Positions 55,861-64,000 of a DNA stretch of 64,000 nucleotides are shown here, in pieces. Position 1 is the first letter of the stretch. Each line of letters starts with the position of its first letter. Source of the DNA: Chitinophaga pinensis (GTDB lineage Bacteria; Bacteroidota; Bacteroidia; Chitinophagales; Chitinophagaceae); contig NZ_VOHS01000004.1 of assembly GCF_007896845.1 (NCBI RefSeq), forward strand, positions 248,001 to 312,000. The letters run 5' to 3'. The position numbers and the translations under genes are program-made. The notes under the pieces are model-generated. The model saw nothing but the letters and a program-made list of their open reading frames with translations. It had not been told where the DNA came from and made no database searches.

Positions 55861-57105
55861 TTAGTCTTTGTATCCGGGAATATAGATCTCACCAGTTGCT
55901 TTATCCATATATCCTCTTGTACCACTGGCAGTTTGTACCAGTAATGCCTGACGGTTCGCATCTTCATCGATCACCTGTACCAATACCGGCTTTTTCAGCT
56001 CTTTCATGGTTTCAACAGGAATGATGCCTACACGGTTGCCTATTCTTGTTTCGATGAAGGCATAGTGACCGAAATTATCTTCTCTGTATTTCACATCATC
56101 ATAGATCAATGGAACGATCACATTCCCTTTCAGATCGATCACACCTGTGTTGTTATCTTTCACGGCTTTGATCATACCGGGGATACGTTGTGCTTCACGG
56201 TAAGACAGGTATTCCAGTGTTGAATATCCGGAGAATTCAATGCTGTCCAATGCTCTGCCCGGACGCTGAAATTCGCCGATCTCCAATACAACTCTCCATC
56301 TGCCGCCCGGAATTTTGTAGATACGCATATCTTTTTTCTCTCCGGAACCTGCAAGGGCAGCTGCATCATGATTACTGCTTTCTTCCGCTTTTTGTGCAGC
56401 TTTGGCTACAGCAGCAGGAGCCACCTTACCGCTGGCGTCAAAGTATACTACACGTTCGTCATCGGTAACAGCTTTGATCAGGTCCTGTGAACCATCGGTG
56501 GCACTTTTGATTTCACCGTAGGTGGCAGGAATGACTTCTTTACCGCTGGAGGCTTCTACAACACCGTATTTACCATCCAGTGCAACGATCAGGAAATTTT
56601 TGAGTGATGGTTCTTCAAAGAATTCACCATCATCAAATTTGAGTGTTTTATTTACAAGGTTACCGGTGTTCATATCAACGAGACCGATGGTACCTTCTTT
56701 TTTTACAACCAGCAGATTGGTGGCTTTAGAAAGCGGATTAATACCGGGTATTTCATCAAATACGAGGGAACCTTTCTGCTTACCGGTAGCAGGATCAAGC
56801 AGGATATACCCTTTGATGGTTTTCGCGACAGCCATACCATTGGGTGCAACTATCGGCATATCATTGTACGCACAGGAATAAATGATCTTGCCGGAGCCAT
56901 TGATCAATCCGACCTTTCTGTTATTTTCCACGCGGGCATAATCACCCTGAAACAGGTGAATACTGTCAAACTGTGGTTCTAATACGACTGCATGTTTCTT
57001 GTTGGTAAGTCCCCATTTTCCTTTTTCTGCATAAGGATAGAGACCGTCCTGTGCCTTGCACCATAAGCTGATCAGCAGGACAGGGAGAAAATATACGGTT
57101 TTCAT
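55861..57105 (-). CDS. Secreted WG-repeat protein
   Basis: This 414-aa secreted protein has a signal peptide (MKTVYFLPVLLISLWCKAQ) and several WG-type repeats: EKGKWGLTNKKHAVVLEPQFDSIHLF, NRKVGLINGSGKIIY, GKYGVVEASSGKEVIPATYGEI, NNTGVIDLKGNVIVPLIYDDV. The repeats probably form a beta-propeller or solenoid. The role is unknown. The ATG at 57105 is chosen for the signal peptide; the frame is open to 57357. Confidence 0.85.
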   Translation of the reverse strand: MKTVYFLPVLLISLWCKAQDGLYPYAEKGKWGLTNKKHAVVLEPQFDSIHLFQGDYARVENNRKVGLINGSGKIIYSCAYNDMPIVAPNGMAVAKTIKGYILLDPATGKQKGSLVFDEIPGINPLSKATNLLVVKKEGTIGLVDMNTGNLVNKTLKFDDGEFFEEPSLKNFLIVALDGKYGVVEASSGKEVIPATYGEIKSATDGSQDLIKAVTDDERVVYFDASGKVAPAAVAKAAQKAEESSNHDAAALAGSGEKKDMRIYKIPGGRWRVVLEIGEFQRPGRALDSIEFSGYSTLEYLSYREAQRIPGMIKAVKDNNTGVIDLKGNVIVPLIYDDVKYREDNFGHYAFIETRIGNRVGIIPVETMKELKKPVLVQVIDEDANRQALLVQTASGTRGYMDKATGEIYIPGYKD

Positions 57106-57197
57106 AAAGTACAGGATTGATGTACTGGCAAATATAACGTTTTTAATAAATATATGGATCTTCTCCACAATATGTTGGATGGTTGAAGAGGGAACGG

Positions 57198-57205
57198 TAT
57201 ATTTG
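57198..57205 (+). promoter_or_regulatory. Bacteroidota -7 element
   Basis: TATATTTG matches TAnnTTTG, with a TTG about 20 bases upstream. It predicts a start of transcription near 57210, which favours translation from the ATG at 57229. Confidence 0.45.
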
Positions 57206-57228
57206 CGGCGAAAATGTATCGACAAATT

Positions 57229-57477
57229 ATGAGAACAAGTGAACAGGCTTTGTCCATCATTGAACAGGTAAAGCAGGCGATTAACGACACGGCAGTAGAG
57301 GCGATTGTATTTGCAGCAGCAGAAATAGCGTCCAACAAAAAGGCACTCTTTGAGCAACTGGAAGCGCTCATTGGTAATATCTCTCCACTGGAATGTACCA
57401 GTCAGGAATGGCGTAATTTCAGGATTGCGCGCATCAATTTCAGTAAGTTACTGATGCCGGAAGCAGCAACCTGCTAA
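57229..57477 (+). CDS. Small hypothetical helical protein
   Basis: This protein of about 82 aa is predicted mostly helical (SEQALSIIEQVKQAINDTAVEAIVFAAAEIASNKKALFEQLEALIG). There is no signal peptide and no family I recognise. An ATG at 57214 gives five more residues, but the upstream -7 element would leave almost no leader. It converges with the serine hydrolase gene 6 bases away. Confidence 0.65.
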   Translation: MRTSEQALSIIEQVKQAINDTAVEAIVFAAAEIASNKKALFEQLEALIGNISPLECTSQEWRNFRIARINFSKLLMPEAATC

Positions 57478-57483
57478 TCAGGT

Positions 57484-58713
57484 TTACTGCGGAATGGCAG
57501 CCAGTATATGTCTGACCATCTCGTCCATCGATTTATTTTCTATCCATCTCACCACTGCCACGAGATCGTGGTCCGGATCTACGTAGATGAAATTTGTGCC
57601 ATTACCTATATGGACAAATGCATTTGCCGGAGCGCCGGGCAATAATTCTTTTCCTGTATTCAGGAACCAGTTCATATACCCATAGGTCGGTTTGGCTGTA
57701 GTGGGTGTAAGGGATTGTTTCACCCACTGTTCGGAGATCAGCTGCTTTCCGTTCCAGTTACCTCTATGTAATGTCAGCAGACCAAAACGCGCCATATCAT
57801 AGGCGTGGATAAACATACCACCGCCCCAATGTCCGCCGCCACTCACGGACTGTACAGGAGCACCATCCAGCACGATCCAGGAATTGCGATAGCCATTCCA
57901 TCTCCATGTGTCAGAAGCACCTATTTCGTCCATAATATTTGTTTTGAGTATCTGCGGTAAGGGTTTGCGCCAGACACTGGTAGCTGCCAGCGCAAGGGCA
58001 TTCACCCGAACGTCATTATATTTCCATACAGTGCCGGGTTTGTTCCGTTTACGGGTCATCCATTCGGAAGAATTGCCTTCCGGTCTGTCCGCCCAATCCG
58101 GTTTTCCCCATAAGGTGCCCTCCCAGTCACTCGTCTGTCGTAACATGACATCCCATGTCAGGGTGCTGTTATGCGCACCTGCAAAAGGATAAAGAAGTTG
58201 TGCCTGTCCCAGTTGCTCTGCCCCCGGACCGATAGCCGCAGGATTATATACTTCTATTGGTGGCACATAGTTGGCGACAGTATCCTGTACGCTGTGGATA
58301 AGTCCTTTGTCTACTGCCAGTCCCACTACAACTGACAAAAAACTTTTTGTCACACTATGTGTCATATCTGTTCTGAACGTCTCTCCCCATTCTGCTACGA
58401 TATAACCTTTATATACGATAATGCCCGTAGCATCACCACGTGTGGAAAAAGGGCCGACACCATTGCTGAAAGGCTCTTTCCCGAAACTGAGTGCCTGTGC
58501 TATTTCCATGTTCCGGGGCGCTTTTGTCTCGTTGTCTTTTGCAAATTGTATGGCAGCTGCCAGTTTTGCAGCGTCCAGTCCAAGTGTTGCCGGCGCACGA
58601 TGCTGCCAGTTATCTTTTGCAGGAAAATAAGTACTGTTCTTAGTGCTTTTTGATTGCGCGAAAACCAGTGTGGCAGCGCTTAGGAATATGATGGAGAAAA
58701 GCAGGCGTTTCAT
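57484..58713 (-). CDS. Serine hydrolase, class C beta-lactamase family
   Basis: This protein of about 409 aa has a signal peptide (LLFSIIFLSAATLVFAQ), the catalytic SxxK in HSVTKSFLSVVVG and a YxN motif in WKYNDVRVNALAL. The C-terminal part (FVHIGNGTNFIYVDPDHDLVAVVRW) corresponds to the third motif region. The family includes penicillin-binding proteins and esterases; resistance cannot be inferred. The start is the ATG at 58713. Confidence 0.9.
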   Translation of the reverse strand: MKRLLFSIIFLSAATLVFAQSKSTKNSTYFPAKDNWQHRAPATLGLDAAKLAAAIQFAKDNETKAPRNMEIAQALSFGKEPFSNGVGPFSTRGDATGIIVYKGYIVAEWGETFRTDMTHSVTKSFLSVVVGLAVDKGLIHSVQDTVANYVPPIEVYNPAAIGPGAEQLGQAQLLYPFAGAHNSTLTWDVMLRQTSDWEGTLWGKPDWADRPEGNSSEWMTRKRNKPGTVWKYNDVRVNALALAATSVWRKPLPQILKTNIMDEIGASDTWRWNGYRNSWIVLDGAPVQSVSGGGHWGGGMFIHAYDMARFGLLTLHRGNWNGKQLISEQWVKQSLTPTTAKPTYGYMNWFLNTGKELLPGAPANAFVHIGNGTNFIYVDPDHDLVAVVRWIENKSMDEMVRHILAAIPQ

Positions 58714-59001
58714 GCAGGTAAGATAGTCATCTTTTCTATATGTTATATATCGTGAAATTGTCAGAAATGCACGAAATATAGTCAAAATGTCAAGTTGACG
58801 TTCAGGAAATACATTGTTTGTCAGTAGTTTGCAAAATGGAACACTTTTAGCATAGACAAAATCTATTAGGAAGCTGACAGTTCAATATTTGCCTCAAGGG
58901 CAACATTATTTGCCCATGTAGCCAATGACTGTGAATATTTCGTCGTGTGTCCTTTACTATTAAGATAATAAACAGCACAATAAAAGATTAACCGACTAAC
59001 T

Positions 59002-59997
59002 ATGAGTAGTGAGCACATGCGTGCGCTAGTCCTCGAGGATTATGGCGCGCCGTTCGTATATCGCGTAATAGACAGGCCAAGACCGGATTTTGGAGAGGTT
59101 CTGATAAGAGTAAAGGCGAGTGGTGTAAATCCACTGGATGCAAAAATTAAAGCCGGAGAAGCGGAGCATGCAAAACAACCATTGCCGGCAATACTCGGTA
59201 TTGACATGGCAGGTATCGTTGTAGAAGTGGGAGAGGGCGTAACAAGTTATGCGCCCGGTGATAAGGTGTATGGTATGACAGGTGGTGTGGCCGGTTTACA
59301 GGGCTCTCTCGCAGAGTATGTAGCTGTAGACGCAGAACTGATCGCACGCAAACCAGCTAATCTGACCATGCGTGAAGCAGCAGCAATACCATTTGGATTT
59401 GTTACCGCATGGGAAGGACTGGTAGACAAAGCAAAGATCGAAGAAGGACAGAAAGTGCTGATTCATGGTGGTTCCGGTGGTATCGGACAAATGGCCATTC
59501 AGATCGCCCGTGCTTTCGGTGCAGATGTTTACGCGACTGACACAGATGATAAACAAGCGATCATTGAGTGGTTTGGCGCGACACATATTGATGCAGATAC
59601 AGTCAGTGTATCGGATTATGTGAATAAATACACCCGTGGCGCCGGTTTTGACATCGTATTCGATACGGTGGGCGGCGCGACCTTAGACGCTTCCTTTGAG
59701 GCTGTAAAGCAGTATAATGGTCATGTGATCAGTTCACTGGGATGGGGTTCTCACAGTCTGGCACCATTATCATCCAAAGCTGCTACTTATTCAGGCGTCT
59801 TCACCTTGCTGCCAATGCTGACAGGAATGGGCAGAGAGCACCATGGTGCTATCTTAAGAGAAGCCACAAGAATGGCAGAAGCAGGACAGATACTGCCATT
59901 ACTGGATCCACGCCATTTTCATCTGCAGACCGCAGATCAGGCACTGACCCTGATCGTACGCAGAGGTGAAACAGGTAATATCGTCGTTGAGATTTAA
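59002..59997 (+). CDS. Zinc-independent alcohol dehydrogenase/quinone oxidoreductase (MDR family)
   Basis: This 331-aa protein of the medium-chain dehydrogenase/reductase family starts with a GroES-like fold (GEVLIRVKASGVNPLDAKIKAG, GIDMAGIVVEVG). A Rossmann domain follows with VLIHGGSGGIGQMAIQIARAFGADV, the NADPH-binding motif of quinone oxidoreductase-like members. Zinc-ligand cysteines are absent. It is a single-gene unit with a terminator. Confidence 0.92.
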   Translation: MSSEHMRALVLEDYGAPFVYRVIDRPRPDFGEVLIRVKASGVNPLDAKIKAGEAEHAKQPLPAILGIDMAGIVVEVGEGVTSYAPGDKVYGMTGGVAGLQGSLAEYVAVDAELIARKPANLTMREAAAIPFGFVTAWEGLVDKAKIEEGQKVLIHGGSGGIGQMAIQIARAFGADVYATDTDDKQAIIEWFGATHIDADTVSVSDYVNKYTRGAGFDIVFDTVGGATLDASFEAVKQYNGHVISSLGWGSHSLAPLSSKAATYSGVFTLLPMLTGMGREHHGAILREATRMAEAGQILPLLDPRHFHLQTADQALTLIVRRGETGNIVVEI

Positions 59998-60023
59998 GTG
60001 ATTGCTCCATATGGAGTATAAGT

Positions 60024-60055
60024 AAAGGGACTTCAGCTTTGAAGTCCCTTTTTTG
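60024..60055 (+). terminator. Terminator after the MDR oxidoreductase
   Basis: A 12-bp perfect stem, AAAGGGACTTCA/TGAAGTCCCTTT, with a GCTT loop is followed by a run of T. Confidence 0.88.
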
Positions 60056-60091
60056 TTGCCTTTCTCTGAAGATTGTTTATCCCGGCTATAC

Positions 60092-60808
60092 TCAGGTCTG
60101 CGCATCATGGAAGATGATACCTAATGTATGTCTGTTGCCACTATGTAAAGGACTTACCCCATGTTTCATATTCACCCTGTAATACCCCCTGCTGCCTTTT
60201 ACCGGGCGGAAATTGGTTGTAAATAATAACATGTCGCCTTTGTGGGCAGCTATTACACTGGCTTTGGATTGTGCACGGGGAATCTGTTCTGTCAGTACAA
60301 ATTCGCCGCCATTATAATCTTCGCCGGGTTCATTCAGAAAGAGGACGGCCTGCATGGGGAACCATATATCGCCGTAAAGATCCTGATGCAGGGTGTTGAA
60401 ACCGCCGGCGCCATACTTCAGGATGAGGACGGTCGGTTTATCCTGCCCCTTTTCGCTGCATTGTTCCCTTAACGTGGAATGGGCGGAAGGAAAGCGATGA
60501 TCAGACTGTAAAACCTCCATCCATTTATTGGCGATTGCAGCCAGATAAGGATAGACAGTTTCTCTGACAGTGGTGATCAGGTCCGGTAGCGGGTACCGGA
60601 AGTATTTGTATTCTCCCAGACCGAAACGGTATCGTTCCATGGAGATCGTTTTACGATAAGACGCATTGTCATTATACAATTCAATCAGTTCCTGGCATTC
60701 CTGCCCGGATAATAAGCCCCGTATCAGCGAATAACCGCGCTCATGCATATCATTGCTGATCTGCTGCCAATCCTTGCTATGCAGGCGTTCCGCGATATTT
60801 TTCATCAT
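60092..60808 (-). CDS. 2-oxoglutarate/Fe(II)-dependent oxygenase, prolyl-4-hydroxylase type
   Basis: This 238-aa protein has the 2OG-Fe(II) oxygenase core: the iron ligands HxD in LHQDLYGD and His in VNMKHGVSPL, with Arg/His in GNRHTLGIIFHDA for 2-oxoglutarate. FLNEPGEDYNGGEFVLTE is typical of the family. It may hydroxylate a protein or small molecule. It stands divergent from the AraC gene at 61040. Confidence 0.88.
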   Translation of the reverse strand: MMKNIAERLHSKDWQQISNDMHERGYSLIRGLLSGQECQELIELYNDNASYRKTISMERYRFGLGEYKYFRYPLPDLITTVRETVYPYLAAIANKWMEVLQSDHRFPSAHSTLREQCSEKGQDKPTVLILKYGAGGFNTLHQDLYGDIWFPMQAVLFLNEPGEDYNGGEFVLTEQIPRAQSKASVIAAHKGDMLLFTTNFRPVKGSRGYYRVNMKHGVSPLHSGNRHTLGIIFHDAQT

Positions 60809-61039
60809 CTTTTTTCTGTAAAAGTAGGGAAGGGAGCAGGGGCGGAAAACCCGAAACTTGCTATTCAGGGAAAGCGGATTGTTTGAATTTTATAAGTAAT
60901 CCTTTGTTTATCGTAATAACAGTCCGTCTACATCACCTTAATTTTGCAGTGTATGAAAAAGTATGGCCGTTTTTAAGACAGGTATTCCCCCGCAAGATCA
61001 TATCTCAAGTTTAACATATCGTATATAACAATAGCACGC

Positions 61040-61933
61040 ATGCTGACAGAAACACTCGAAGATTTTTATCAGAATAAGATCAAAGAAGTGCCGGCAAACC
61101 TGAGTAAGGAAACCGGGCATTTTAATGTATTCAGTCTGGAGAATCATATGGGAACCACGCCACCTCGTTACAGCCGTAAGACATTTTATAAAATAGGCTT
61201 ATCCAGAGGACATGGTTTCTATCATTATGCCGATAAGAGTATAGAAGTATCAGGAACTACACTGATGTTCTTCAATCCGAATGTACCTTATACATGGCAG
61301 TCGCTCGCGCCGGATCTGAGTGGCTTCTTCTGTATTTTCAGAGAAGGCTTTTTTACAGAAAGAATCCGCGGTAGCATAACTGATTTTCCCATGTTTGCAC
61401 AGGGCGGAAAACCAGCATATTTCCTGAATGATATACAAGATCAGCAGGTGACCGCCATCTTTGAAAAGATCATGGAAGAAATCCAGTCAGACTATATATA
61501 TAAGTATGATCTGCTGAATAACTATGTGATGGAGATCATTCATTATGCCTTGAAACTGTCTCCTTCGGAGAAACTGTATCAGCACAGTGATGCAAAGACA
61601 CGTATTACATCTGTCTTTACAGAACTGCTGGAACGTCAGTTTCCCATTGAATCGCCACATCAGCGTTTTGAACTGCGCTCTGCCAATGATTTCGCACGGC
61701 ACTTGTCTGTACACGTGAACCACCTGAACCGCGCAATCAAAGAAACAACCGGACGTACTACGACAGAGCATATCTTTGAAAGACTGGCCAGTGAAGCAAA
61801 GTCCTTATTAAAACATACAGACTGGAATATCTCGGAAATCAGCTATGCGCTTGGTTTTGAAGAGCCTGCGCATTTTAATAAGTTTTTCCGCAGACAAGTA
61901 GATACTACGCCTACTGCTTATAGAAATATCTAA
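61040..61933 (+). CDS. AraC family transcriptional regulator
   Basis: This 297-aa protein has an N-terminal cupin-like domain (FYKIGLSRGHGFYHYADKSIEVSGTTLMFFNPNVPYTWQS) and a C-terminal AraC HTH pair (NDFARHLSVHVNHLNRAIKETTGRTTTEHIFERL, WNISEISYALGFEEPAHFNKFFRRQVDTTPTAYR). A TAATTTTG -7 element is at 60939-60946. It probably controls the SDR gene downstream, and a shortened paralogue of its sensing domain is at 62882. Confidence 0.93.
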   Translation: MLTETLEDFYQNKIKEVPANLSKETGHFNVFSLENHMGTTPPRYSRKTFYKIGLSRGHGFYHYADKSIEVSGTTLMFFNPNVPYTWQSLAPDLSGFFCIFREGFFTERIRGSITDFPMFAQGGKPAYFLNDIQDQQVTAIFEKIMEEIQSDYIYKYDLLNNYVMEIIHYALKLSPSEKLYQHSDAKTRITSVFTELLERQFPIESPHQRFELRSANDFARHLSVHVNHLNRAIKETTGRTTTEHIFERLASEAKSLLKHTDWNISEISYALGFEEPAHFNKFFRRQVDTTPTAYRNI

Positions 61934-62003
61934 AAAAAAGGCACTGTTTGAAAGATATAAGTATCGCTTTGAATGGTGTAATGACGACCGGCACTTGTTG
62001 CTG

Positions 62004-62011
62004 TAGCTTTG
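62004..62011 (+). promoter_or_regulatory. Bacteroidota -7 element before the SDR gene
   Basis: TAGCTTTG matches TAnnTTTG exactly, 24 bases before the ATG at 62036. No good -33 element was found at the expected distance, which fits a promoter needing an activator. Confidence 0.45.
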
Positions 62012-62035
62012 TATCAACAACAAAAGAAACAAAGT

Positions 62036-62878
62036 ATGAAACAACAAAAAGTCTGGTTTGTAACCGGTGCCTCAAAAGGATTCGGGCTCTCTATCGTAAA
62101 ACAATTACTCGCGAAAGGTATTCCTGTAGCAGCAACAACGAGAAACCTCGCAGAACTGAATAAAGCAGTAGGTGAAGATGAGAATTTTCTGCCCCTCGCA
62201 GTGGATCTGACTGCAGAAAAAAGCGTGGAAGATGCAATCGCTGCTACTGTAAATAAGTTCGGACGTATAGACGTGGTAGTGAACAATGCAGGATACGGAC
62301 TGGCAGGCGGTCTGGAAGAGTTAACAGATGCAGAAAGCCGTCAGAACTTTGACGTAAATGTCTTCGGTCTGTTACACGTTATAAGGAAAGCATTGCCTCA
62401 TCTGAGAGCACAGGGCTCCGGTCATATTATTAACTTCTCTTCCGTTGGTGGAATAGTAGGCGATTTCCCGGGATTCGGTATTTATTGTGCCACAAAATTT
62501 GCAGTAAACGGACTCTCAGAAGCACTGTCTGCTGAAGTGAAACCTTTTGGCATACATACAACGATTGTATCTCCGGGTTATTTCAGAACGAACTTCCTCG
62601 CTTCAGATTCATTGGTGATACCAAAGCATCCTATAGATGCATACACCACCGTGCGGGAATCTCAACGCACACACCAGCAGTCAATAGATGGTAATCAGCC
62701 GGGCGATCCTGAAAAGGCAGCAGCAGCCGTGATTAAGATCACAGAAGTGGAAAACCCACCTTTACATTTTTATCTTGGTACAGATGCATATGAATTTGTA
62801 CACAAGAAACTGGATTCATTGAAAAATGAACTGGAAAAATGGAAAGAACTGACTGTTTCTACAGCGATTGAAGCGTAG
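62036..62878 (+). CDS. Short-chain dehydrogenase/reductase
   Basis: This 280-aa SDR has the cofactor motif GASKGFG, NNAGYG and the catalytic YCATK with Ser in NFSSVGG. SPGYFRTNF follows, as in the large group of uncharacterised oxidoreductases regulated by AraC proteins. The start is the ATG at 62036. It is followed 3 bases later by the HTH-less AraC paralogue. Confidence 0.93.
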   Translation: MKQQKVWFVTGASKGFGLSIVKQLLAKGIPVAATTRNLAELNKAVGEDENFLPLAVDLTAEKSVEDAIAATVNKFGRIDVVVNNAGYGLAGGLEELTDAESRQNFDVNVFGLLHVIRKALPHLRAQGSGHIINFSSVGGIVGDFPGFGIYCATKFAVNGLSEALSAEVKPFGIHTTIVSPGYFRTNFLASDSLVIPKHPIDAYTTVRESQRTHQQSIDGNQPGDPEKAAAAVIKITEVENPPLHFYLGTDAYEFVHKKLDSLKNELEKWKELTVSTAIEA

Positions 62879-62881
62879 CGT

Positions 62882-63508
62882 ATGGGCTTCCTTTTATCAA
62901 TCGTGATAGTGGTTTGTCTGACGACGAATATTAAACGGATAAGAACGTATTGCCATCGTGTGTTTAGAAAACAACACGGACATCCGGAACAACAGACAGG
63001 ACTTTTCGGCGTATTCAGGCTGGAGGATGTATGGCAGTGCAAGACTGGAAAGACGAAACAATGCATGGATTATTATAAGATAGGGCTGATAAGAGGAAGC
63101 AATCGCGCTCACTATGCTGATAACAGCATAGCAGGGCCGGCAACCACACTGGTGTTTTTCAATCCACATGCGCCATATACATGGGAATCATTGGAAGCAG
63201 ATAAAACGGGATTCTGCTGCGTGTTCAGCCCTCCGTTTTTTACGACACAGATGCAGGAGAAGATCAATGCACTTCCCATGTTTATGGCCGGTGGAAAACC
63301 GGTGCACATACTGACAAAGGAACAGGATAAAGCAGCAGCAGATATCTTTATCCGCATGCTGGAAGAATGGCCATCTGATTACAGGTATAAATACGACCTG
63401 CTAAGGAATTATGTGACACAGTTGATTCATCTCGCACTGAAAATGCAATTGACTGACGTGGACAGTAAGAAAGGAGAAAGTTACAATAACAAAGCACATC
63501 TCAATTAA
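62882..63508 (+). CDS. AraC-type sensing domain without HTH
   Basis: This 208-aa protein aligns with the N-terminal half of the AraC regulator at 61040: DYYKIGLIRGSNRAHYADNSIAGPATTLVFFNPHAPYTWESL, then FMAGGKPVHIL and YKYDLLRNYVTQLIHLALKM. It ends where the DNA-binding domain should begin. Its first 35 residues, with a hydrophobic stretch, are unlike the paralogue. It is either a truncated regulator or a free ligand-binding domain. It sits between the SDR and Atu4866 genes. Confidence 0.75.
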   Translation: MGFLLSIVIVVCLTTNIKRIRTYCHRVFRKQHGHPEQQTGLFGVFRLEDVWQCKTGKTKQCMDYYKIGLIRGSNRAHYADNSIAGPATTLVFFNPHAPYTWESLEADKTGFCCVFSPPFFTTQMQEKINALPMFMAGGKPVHILTKEQDKAAADIFIRMLEEWPSDYRYKYDLLRNYVTQLIHLALKMQLTDVDSKKGESYNNKAHLN

Positions 63509-63518
63509 TCAACAAAGC

Positions 63519-63761
63519 ATGGACAACGCAAATAAATATCTGGGTATGTGGGTAACCAAAGACGGTTATATCAGACACGAACTGTTACCCAACGGACGCT
63601 ATGATGAAGCAAGAGGTAATAAGAAAAGTGCTTATCAGGGCAGCTATATCATCACCGGCGATCATATCGACTATAAAGACGACACTGGCTTCACGGCTGA
63701 CGGTGATTTCAGGGATGACATACTGTATCATGCAGGTATGGTATTGTATAGAGAGCAGTAA
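63519..63761 (+). CDS. Atu4866-domain protein
   Basis: This 80-aa protein matches the Atu4866 family: YLGMWVTKDGYIRHELLPNGRYDEARGNKKSAYQGSYIITGDHIDYKDDTGFTADGDF. It is a small beta-barrel, possibly ligand-binding domain often found with SDR and AraC genes. It lies 10 bases after the HTH-less AraC paralogue and probably belongs to the same operon. Confidence 0.9.
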   Translation: MDNANKYLGMWVTKDGYIRHELLPNGRYDEARGNKKSAYQGSYIITGDHIDYKDDTGFTADGDFRDDILYHAGMVLYREQ

Positions 63762-63803
63762 TTGACGGATCTCTTTTGACCTAAATTTGTAAGGTCCAAA
63801 AGA
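63761..63803 (+). promoter_or_regulatory. Promoter with overlapping operator-like palindrome
   Basis: ATTG at 63761 and TAAATTTG at 63782-63789 form a Bacteroidota -33/-7 pair. The -7 element lies inside an inverted repeat with CTTTTGACCT and AGGTCCAAAAG arms around AAATTTGTA. A dimeric repressor bound there would block the final gene. Confidence 0.5.
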
Positions 63804-63807
63804 TCGA

Positions 63808-64000
63808 ATGATGGAATGGAAAAATGAATTGTCAGCTTTATTAGACATTGACTACCCCATTATCCAGGCCCCCATGCTGGGTGTTACAACTCCGGAGATG
63901 GTGGCAGCCGTTTCAGAAAAAGGTGGTCTTGGCTCTTTGCCCGTAGGAGGTCTCTCCGGATAGGACAAGAGAACTTATCCGTAAGACAAAATCATTGACC
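63808..64000 (+). pseudogene. Nitronate monooxygenase, 5' part, frame broken
   Basis: The ATG at 63808 starts LLDIDYPIIQAPMLGVTTPEMVAAVSEKGGLGSLPVGGLS, the FMN-binding N-terminus of nitronate monooxygenases (2-nitropropane dioxygenase family). The frame meets TAG at 63961, yet a shifted frame directly continues the family with DRTRELIRKTKSLT to the window end. Two missing bases or one extra base near 63955-63960 would explain it. The remainder lies outside the window. Confidence 0.7.

Noticed and set aside
60005..60016. CTCCATATGGAG palindrome as an operator
   Set aside because: It lies after a stop codon and just before a terminator, with no promoter nearby; a 12-bp palindrome can occur by chance.

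Overview
The window reads as chromosomal DNA of a Bacteroidota bacterium, most likely a Chitinophaga-like member of the Chitinophagaceae. Evidence: FecI/FecR-controlled SusC/SusD genes, STN-type TonB receptors, a DUF4249 lipoprotein paired with a TonB receptor, LytS/LytTR signalling, a type IX secretion (T9SS) substrate with a gliding-type C-terminus next to PorP/SprF, a Bacteroidota-type Hcp, and TAnnTTTG-like promoter elements. No rRNA, tRNA, CRISPR array or insertion sequence was seen.

Layout. 1-1409 is the 3' part of dnaK. 1570-10640 (minus strand) is one FecI sigma - FecR - SusC - SusD - double-thioredoxin nutrient-uptake locus. 10748-13303 holds a dipeptide epimerase, a DUF6807 protein and a small membrane protein. 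13384-15230 holds a frame-broken redoxin-like gene and a DUF1266 lipoprotein. 15360-25685 (minus strand) is a type VI secretion effector island: Hcp, a Tae4-like amidase with a periplasmic immunity candidate, VgrG, an unrecognised 456-aa protein, a PAAR-like/Rhs toxin gene interrupted five times, and a frame-broken immunity candidate. No sheath, baseplate or membrane-complex genes are present, so this is an auxiliary island.

26159-36304 carries an inositol-monophosphatase-like gene, an AraC regulator, a TonB receptor with a DUF4249 lipoprotein, a divergent LytS/LytTR two-component pair, a lysine/alanine-repeat basic protein, a ligase-polymerase LigD and a lone CheB methylesterase domain. 36433-44894 contains an SDR gene, a repeat-rich intergenic region, a single-chain fusion of an ECF sigma factor to a FecR-type anti-sigma domain, and an operon of an ECF sigma factor, an envelope-spanning anti-sigma/beta-barrel protein, an OB-fold protein, a c-type cytochrome lipoprotein, a YceI protein and a DUF5777 protein. 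45194-50645 is the T9SS adhesin with PorP/SprF. 50764-51571 is a MarR regulator with two matching palindromes and two related hairpin elements. 51572-55130 is the phosphoketolase-acetate kinase pair. The rest holds a WG-repeat protein, a serine hydrolase, an MDR oxidoreductase, a 2OG oxygenase, an AraC regulator, an SDR gene, an HTH-less AraC paralogue, an Atu4866 protein and the start of a nitronate monooxygenase.

The points most worth a second look are the sigma-FecR fusion (37837-39075), the T6SS island with its unrecognised 456-aa protein (20609-21979) and a deaminase-like toxin tip (16503-16898), the envelope-spanning anti-sigma protein (40071-42017), and the twin palindromes and hairpins around the MarR gene. 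A caution applies: reading frames break at eight places, several of them in homopolymer runs. Five are in the Rhs gene, and one each is in the immunity candidate, the redoxin-like gene and the final gene. Real decay, programmed frameshifting and sequencing error cannot be told apart from this sequence alone.
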